This document shows positions 5,585 through 5,625 of a stretch of 5,625 nucleotides of DNA, piece after piece. The notes beneath the pieces are model-generated. The model searched no databases. It was not told where the DNA came from and saw nothing but the letters and a program-made list of their open reading frames with translations. The DNA is taken from NCBI GenBank assembly GCA_943325655.2, contig CALPQG020000201.1, positions 1 to 5,625 of the forward strand, given 5' to 3'. A program made the translations under genes and the position numbers. The number at the start of each line of letters is the position of its first letter. The stretch's first letter is position 1. This stretch comes from Bifidobacterium breve. Lineage in GTDB: Bacteria; Bacteroidota; Bacteroidia; Cytophagales; UBA9547.

Positions 5585-5625
5585 ATGTTTTACACCTACA
5601 TTCTTGAATCAGTACATTTTGCTGA
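5585..5625 (+). CDS. GIY-YIG nuclease family protein, N-terminus (partial)
   Basis: Only 13 codons are present before the window ends: MFYTYILESVHFA. This is the characteristic opening of small (about 80-100 residue) GIY-YIG domain proteins of Bacteroidota, in which M-x-YTYIL(x)S is the first strand of the fold and a YYIG motif follows some residues later, outside this window. Such stand-alone proteins are related to UvrC and homing endonuclease catalytic domains, but their cellular role is mostly unknown. The frame is open to the edge. The start follows an AT-only stretch right after the tRNA terminator. The assignment rests on a short match and needs the downstream sequence. Confidence 0.65.
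   Translation, partial: MFYTYILESVHFA

Overview
The window looks like a piece of a Bacteroidota chromosome. The DNA is AT-rich and start codons lack a clear Shine-Dalgarno sequence. The best promoters fit the Bacteroidota pattern (TTG, 19 bp, TAnnTTTG). NuoB, NuoC and the GreA/B-like protein also have the form usual in that phylum. Family or genus cannot be fixed from the sequence; a Saprospiria/Chitinophagia-type bacterium would be a reasonable guess.

Layout. 1-220 is a gene-free, nested inverted-repeat element with 14-bp matching ends and two GC-rich hairpins (MITE/REP-like). 221-449 is plain AT-rich sequence leading to a DedA-family membrane protein (450-1088, +). A hexameric glutamate dehydrogenase follows (1194-2465, +), closed by a strong intrinsic terminator (2499-2526). 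A probable promoter (2634-2663) starts a separate unit with nuoB (2741-3250) and nuoC (3310-3801), two peripheral-arm subunits of respiratory complex I. nuoA is not upstream and nuoD is not downstream. A 139-bp spacer full of 8-bp repeats leads to an uncharacterised 188-residue protein (3941-4507, +). The spacer 4508-4710 holds REP-like repeats and tiny doubtful reading frames. A GreA/GreB-like protein is on the minus strand (4711-5157). The right end has an initiator tRNA-Met (5460-5532) with its own consensus promoter and a perfect palindromic terminator, then the first 13 codons of a probable GIY-YIG nuclease family protein (5585 to the edge).

How the genes relate. Glutamate dehydrogenase links 2-oxoglutarate and ammonium metabolism. 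NuoB and NuoC belong to the NADH-oxidising respiratory complex. The tRNA and the Gre-like factor serve translation and transcription. This is mainly housekeeping content in several short transcription units, not one dedicated pathway. I see no clear new defence, secretion or biosynthetic system. The less ordinary material is the repeat element at the left edge, the nuoBC pair detached from the rest of the nuo genes, the unknown 188-residue protein beside it, and the families of short-period repeats in the gaps.
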